From positions 1 through 7,537 of the forward strand of contig JACQOY010000197.1 of the NCBI GenBank assembly GCA_016207765.1: 7,537 nt of DNA, read 5' to 3'. The first letter of the stretch is position 1; the number at the start of each line of letters is the position of its first letter. Origin of the DNA: Deltaproteobacteria bacterium. Its GTDB lineage: Bacteria; UBA10199; SBBF01. Position numbers and translations under genes: made by a program. Below are positions 4,832 to 7,537 of this stretch, one piece after another. The notes beneath the pieces were generated by a model. The model did not search any database, was not told the DNA's origin, and worked only from the letters and a program-made list of their open reading frames with translations.

Positions 4832-6232
4832 ATGCCTTTCGACATTCACAAACTTATCGAATCGCGCGAAGGCGAAAATTATGCCCTTCATTCGAACTAC
4901 ATCAACCCGCAGTTCGCCAAAGTCTTAAAGACCATCGGCTTCGACAAAGTTTACACGAAAGCGAAAGGGCCGTATCTTTACGACAAAGACGGCAATGAGT
5001 ATCTCGATTTTCTCTCCGGCTATGGCGTTTTCGCCATCGGTCGAAACCACCCGAAAATCAAATTGGCGCTGACAGAATTTATCGACAAAGACCGCGCCAA
5101 CCTGGTGCAGATGGAGGCCCCGCTCCTTTCGGGCCTTTTGGCCGAGGCGCTGATCAAACGGGTGAATCAGGACGGGATCGATACCGTTTTTTTCACCAAC
5201 TCCGGCACCGAATCCAACGAGTGCGCCATCAAATTCGCCCGCGGCGCCACCGGGCGCAAACGGATTCTTTATCTCCATCACGCCTTTCACGGCCTTTCAA
5301 CGGGAAGCCTTGCCCTAAACGGCAACACCGAATTCCGTGAAGGGTTCGGCGATCTTCTCCCCGGATGCGAGATGATCCGGCAAAACGATCTGAATCAACT
5401 GGAGGATGAACTGAAAAAGAAAGATGTCGCCGCCTTTATTTATGAACCGATTCAGGGAAAGGGGGTTTACATTCCCCACGACGATACCCTTCCTCAAGCG
5501 CAAAAACTCTGCCAAAAGTACGGGACTCTCGCCATCGCCGATGAAATCCAGACGGGGCTGGGCCGCACCGGAAAATGGTTCGGGTTCGAACACTGGAATT
5601 TAAACCCCGACATCATCACCGTTTCCAAGTCGCTTTCGGGCGGGATGGTACCGGTAGGAGCAACACTGACGCGACGAAGTATCTACAACAAGGTCTTTTC
5701 ACGGATGGACCGGTGCGTGGTTCACTCCTCCACCTTTGGGCAGAACGATCTCGCCATGGTCTGCGGCCTTGCGACCCTTTCAATTATTGAAGAGGAAGGG
5801 TTGGTTGAAAAGGCCCGAATGCGGGGGGAAGAAATCGTCGAGGGGCTCAAAAAACTCGATGCAAAACACGAATGGATCAAGGAGATCCGCGGCAGGGGAT
5901 TGATGATCGGCATCGAATTCGGAAAGCCCACCTCCCTCAAGAAAAAAATCCAGTGGAATATGGTTCATCAGATCAACTCCGGCCTGTTTGGCGAGTTGAT
6001 TGTGATGCCGCTTTTGGCCAAGCACCGGATATTGACACAAGTCTCCGGCCACGAACAGGATGTGGTGAAAATTCTTCCTCCTTTGGTGATTGAACCGGAT
6101 CATGTCGGCCGCTTTGTCACCGCTCTCGACTCGGTGCTTGAAGAATGCGGCCAAATCACCGGCCCTATGTGGGAGATGGGCAAAAATCTCGTCAAGCACG
6201 CCTTGGCCGACAGAAAAGCCGCTACGGCTTAA
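4832..6232 (+). CDS. Class III PLP-dependent aminotransferase (ornithine/acetylornithine-like)
   Basis: This 466-residue fold-type I enzyme of the class III family (ornithine, acetylornithine, GABA and similar omega-aminotransferases) is predicted to be cytoplasmic. The phosphate-binding NSGTESNE lies at 123-130 and the cofactor-ring stacking motif HAFHG at 150-154. YEPIQG is at 204-209, and ADEIQTGLGRTG (236-247) carries the ring-nitrogen Asp. The Schiff-base lysine is K266 in TVSKSLSGG. HSSTFGQN at 298-305 supplies the second-subunit phosphate contact. At 466 residues it is longer than typical ArgD or RocD (about 400), with an extended N-terminus and a C-terminal tail. Similar long forms include the HpnO-like aminotransferases of hopanoid synthesis, but no hopanoid gene is nearby and the substrate is unknown. 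ATG codons lie at 4829 and 4832. The second is preferred because AAAGGAG (4821-4827) would be only 1 base from the first. It stands alone, behind the structured element. Confidence 0.9.
   Translation: MPFDIHKLIESREGENYALHSNYINPQFAKVLKTIGFDKVYTKAKGPYLYDKDGNEYLDFLSGYGVFAIGRNHPKIKLALTEFIDKDRANLVQMEAPLLSGLLAEALIKRVNQDGIDTVFFTNSGTESNECAIKFARGATGRKRILYLHHAFHGLSTGSLALNGNTEFREGFGDLLPGCEMIRQNDLNQLEDELKKKDVAAFIYEPIQGKGVYIPHDDTLPQAQKLCQKYGTLAIADEIQTGLGRTGKWFGFEHWNLNPDIITVSKSLSGGMVPVGATLTRRSIYNKVFSRMDRCVVHSSTFGQNDLAMVCGLATLSIIEEEGLVEKARMRGEEIVEGLKKLDAKHEWIKEIRGRGLMIGIEFGKPTSLKKKIQWNMVHQINSGLFGELIVMPLLAKHRILTQVSGHEQDVVKILPPLVIEPDHVGRFVTALDSVLEECGQITGPMWEMGKNLVKHALADRKAATA
6214..6230 (-). terminator. Candidate Rho-independent terminator for the minus-strand exported-protein gene
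   Basis: Read on the minus strand, AAGCCG and CGGCTT form a perfect 6-bp stem with a 3-base loop (6222-6224). The stem runs straight into TTTTC at 6217-6213. It lies 38 bp beyond the stop of the exported-protein gene, inside the last codons of the converging aminotransferase gene. The T-run is short, so strength is uncertain. Confidence 0.42.
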
Positions 6233-6257
6233 AACCACCTCATCAATTGCCGGTTTT
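6231..6257. terminator. Weak bidirectional hairpin between convergent genes
   Basis: AAAACC (6231-6236) pairs perfectly with GGTTTT (6252-6257) across a 15-base loop, and the A and T runs would serve either strand. It lies between the aminotransferase stop and the stop of the minus-strand gene, where a shared terminator would be expected. The stem has only two G-C pairs, so it is weak on its own. Confidence 0.3.
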
Positions 6258-6267
6258 GAAATGATTT

Positions 6268-7107
6268 CTACCAGTCAATCCTTTGCCTGGATGTATTCGG
6301 AATCAATGTGCCGATAAACTTAAACAGGCTCGAGTGCCGATTTTCCTGAAATTCCCTTTTGGCCACCCGCGCCGTCACCTTCCCCTCGTCGGTTCCCTGG
6401 ATGAATTCCACTTTCTCGAGGTCCACATAATTAAGGTCGATGGTAAACAGCCCCCGGCTTCCAAAACTTCCGAAAATTTCAACCTTGTCGAAATTCTCGA
6501 CAATCAGGTTGGCCGAATTCCGGGCCTTTCGGATGCTGAAAGAAAAACCGGGATAAAAAACCAGCTCTTTGGCCGCCTGGCACATCCCCTGATCCCAGGC
6601 GTCAAAACCGGCCCCCTTGTTGATGGGAAAGCGAACCTCCGAATCGGCAAAAGAGACAAACCAGGCGGTCTTTCCCGCGCGATCTTTGGTCAAGGTCACC
6701 GAGGTTATTTTTTTGGGAAAATCGGGGGCCGTAAAAACCTTTGCGGCAAGCAAAACATCCGTTATGCCGGGCGGTTTGACGGTCAACGGAAGCCTTTGGG
6801 AAGGGATTTTCTTTTGCAGTAAAAACAGGAGCTGAAAAAACTGCTCCAATTTGGTTTTTTGAGGGACCGTGTCGAAGATATTCCGAAGGCTTTGACGGGA
6901 ATCGTCCGAATCCTCCCAAATTGGCAAGTCAAGAAGCTTCTGCAAAGAATCAAGCGCGGCGGAAATTTTCGGGAGATCGGCCTTCAAAACCGGCGGTGGA
7001 GGCGAATCGGCGCCGGGACACCGGTCGTCCGCCAAAAGAACCGACGGGAAAACAACAAAACAGATGAAGAGGAGAAGGGCCTGCATCGTGACGCATTTCT
7101 CTCCCAT
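6268..7107 (-). CDS. Exported hypothetical protein
   Basis: This protein of up to 279 residues belongs to no family I recognise. A signal peptide is visible: hydrophobic residues about 9-26 (ALLLFICFVVFPSVLLA), then an acidic, Cys- and Pro-containing segment (DDRCPGADSPPPP). The mature protein should have two cysteines, about residues 30 and 176, that could form one disulfide. Residues about 45-100 look helical and charged. From about 105 onward the alternation of hydrophobic and polar residues suggests beta strands, ending in a basic tail. The start is uncertain. The ATG at 7107 gives a positively charged n-region but has no Shine-Dalgarno sequence. An in-frame ATG at 7086 starts at MQALLLF, has GGGAGAG 12 bases upstream and would give 272 residues. 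It is a single gene, divergent from the outer-membrane-like gene and convergent with the aminotransferase. A periplasmic or envelope location is likely. Confidence 0.75.
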   Translation of the reverse strand: MGEKCVTMQALLLFICFVVFPSVLLADDRCPGADSPPPPVLKADLPKISAALDSLQKLLDLPIWEDSDDSRQSLRNIFDTVPQKTKLEQFFQLLFLLQKKIPSQRLPLTVKPPGITDVLLAAKVFTAPDFPKKITSVTLTKDRAGKTAWFVSFADSEVRFPINKGAGFDAWDQGMCQAAKELVFYPGFSFSIRKARNSANLIVENFDKVEIFGSFGSRGLFTIDLNYVDLEKVEFIQGTDEGKVTARVAKREFQENRHSSLFKFIGTLIPNTSRQRIDW

Positions 7108-7126
7108 TTTAGGAACGACAAATCAA

Positions 7127-7162
7127 GGAGAAGTCTTGCTGGAGAAGTCTTGCTTGTCTTGC
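7127..7162. repeat. Perfect 14-bp tandem duplication with partial third copy
   Basis: GGAGAAGTCTTGCT is present at 7127-7140 and again at 7141-7154. It is followed by GTCTTGC at 7156-7162, which echoes the second half of the unit. The repeat lies in the 99-bp divergent gap, 20 bp from the minus-strand ATG and 45 bp from the plus-strand GTG. It may be an operator array or simply a slippage product. Confidence 0.7.
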
Positions 7163-7180
7163 GGCAGCGCTCCTGATAAT
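7154..7180 (+). promoter_or_regulatory. Possible promoter of the right-edge gene
   Basis: GATAAT at 7175-7180 matches five of six -10 positions. TTGTCT at 7154-7159 is a poor -35 with a short 15-bp spacer, and it overlaps the end of the 14-bp repeat. A start near 7187 would give a leader of about 20 bases before the GTG. This is a weak call. Confidence 0.25.
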
Positions 7181-7206
7181 ACCGTTGGTGCTGAAAATTT
7201 TTCATC

Positions 7207-7537
7207 GTGAAAAAAAATAAAATTATCCTTCTTTTTCTGCTGGCCCTTCTCACCCGATTGACCCCGCTTGGCGCGGGCGAGCCAAAAAAAGAAACCGTCC
7301 CGACGGAAACCAAAAAGGGAAATCCTCTTTTTCGCTATTTCAAAGACCGCGAGATCGATGTCTTCCCTGTCCCCGTCTGGGAATCGAGGCCGGATGAAGG
7401 CAACACCTACGGCCTGATGCCGGTGGTCCTTATGTCCGACCATGACAAGCAGATCAAGGCAATCTTTGCCGCCATCGGCCAGTACAACACCATAACCGGA
7501 GTCAGCGGCGCCGCCCTCTCCTACTACTACCCCAAAC
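7207..7537 (+). CDS. Probable outer-membrane protein, N-terminal part (partial)
   Basis: An open frame from GTG at 7207 runs off the right edge and gives 110 residues. The N-terminus is a strong signal peptide: MKKNK, then a Leu-rich core at about 6-15, then a likely cleavage after LGA (residue 23). A Lys/Pro/Thr-rich linker follows to about residue 38. The rest (from FRYFKDREIDVFPVPVWE through TYGLMPVVL to ITGVSGAALSYYYPK) has alternating strand-like segments. It resembles the start of BamA/Omp85-type surface-antigen proteins, in which a GLMPVV-like strand opens the barrel. That match is from memory of the family and is not secure on 110 residues. An in-frame TGA at 7192 rules out an upstream start. 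No good ribosome binding site is visible, and eight consecutive As follow the start codon. Confidence 0.72.
   Translation, partial: MKKNKIILLFLLALLTRLTPLGAGEPKKETVPTETKKGNPLFRYFKDREIDVFPVPVWESRPDEGNTYGLMPVVLMSDHDKQIKAIFAAIGQYNTITGVSGAALSYYYPK

Noticed and set aside
4639..4845. Small minus-strand open frame of 68 codons across the intergenic gap
   Set aside because: It coincides almost exactly with the self-complementary element and has no ribosome binding site. RNA structure explains the stretch better than coding does.
5780..6238. Minus-strand open frame of 152 codons opposite the aminotransferase C-terminus
   Set aside because: It is antisense to a gene with complete catalytic motifs and a normal C-terminal domain, and it has no ribosome binding site or family features of its own.
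7086..7107. TAAAAT on the minus strand at 7111-7106 as the -10 of the exported-protein gene
   Set aside because: It overlaps the ATG at 7107 and would place the start inside the coding region unless the ATG at 7086 is used. No -35 is found at a suitable distance.

Overview
The window looks like part of the chromosome of a Gram-negative bacterium of roughly 50% G+C. The signs are a soluble lytic transglycosylase, Sec-type signal peptides, and the start of what resembles an outer-membrane beta-barrel protein. The style (dense gene packing, ATGA/GTGA overlaps, C/G-rich dispersed palindromes) would suit a deltaproteobacterium-like or uncultured lineage. That taxonomic guess is inference and was not tested. 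The window has no rRNA, no tRNA that I could recognise, no CRISPR array and no transposase.

Bases 1-2278 (+) hold a tight run of four genes: the tail of an unknown protein, a lytic transglycosylase without an obvious signal peptide, a secreted six-cysteine protein, and a low-complexity protein whose middle is encoded by a C/G-rich imperfect palindrome. The genes are 34 bp apart or overlap, so they are probably one transcript, but I could not recognise the system they serve. Bases 2298-2992 (+) hold a complete VapBC-type toxin-antitoxin module with its own promoter and a 10-bp direct repeat placed as an operator.

Bases 3036-4579 (-) encode a two-gene ABC-2 exporter, ATPase followed by permease, converging on vapC. 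The 252-bp gap between the ATPase and the divergent aminotransferase gene contains the most interesting non-coding signal. It is a roughly 165-nt element that folds into one long interrupted hairpin with a large central bubble, the architecture of 6S RNA. It sits directly in front of the ribosome binding site of a class III PLP aminotransferase (4832-6232, +).

Bases 6268-7107 (-) encode an exported protein of unknown function that converges on the aminotransferase. A 99-bp divergent gap with a perfect 14-bp tandem duplication separates it from a gene running off the right edge (7207-7537, +), whose start resembles an outer-membrane protein.

The clearest functional units are VapB/VapC (antitoxin and ribonuclease toxin) and the ABC ATPase/permease pair. 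Nothing in the window proves a wholly new system. The best leads are the 6S-like RNA, the in-frame palindrome in the 1700-2278 gene, and the unrecognised transglycosylase operon.
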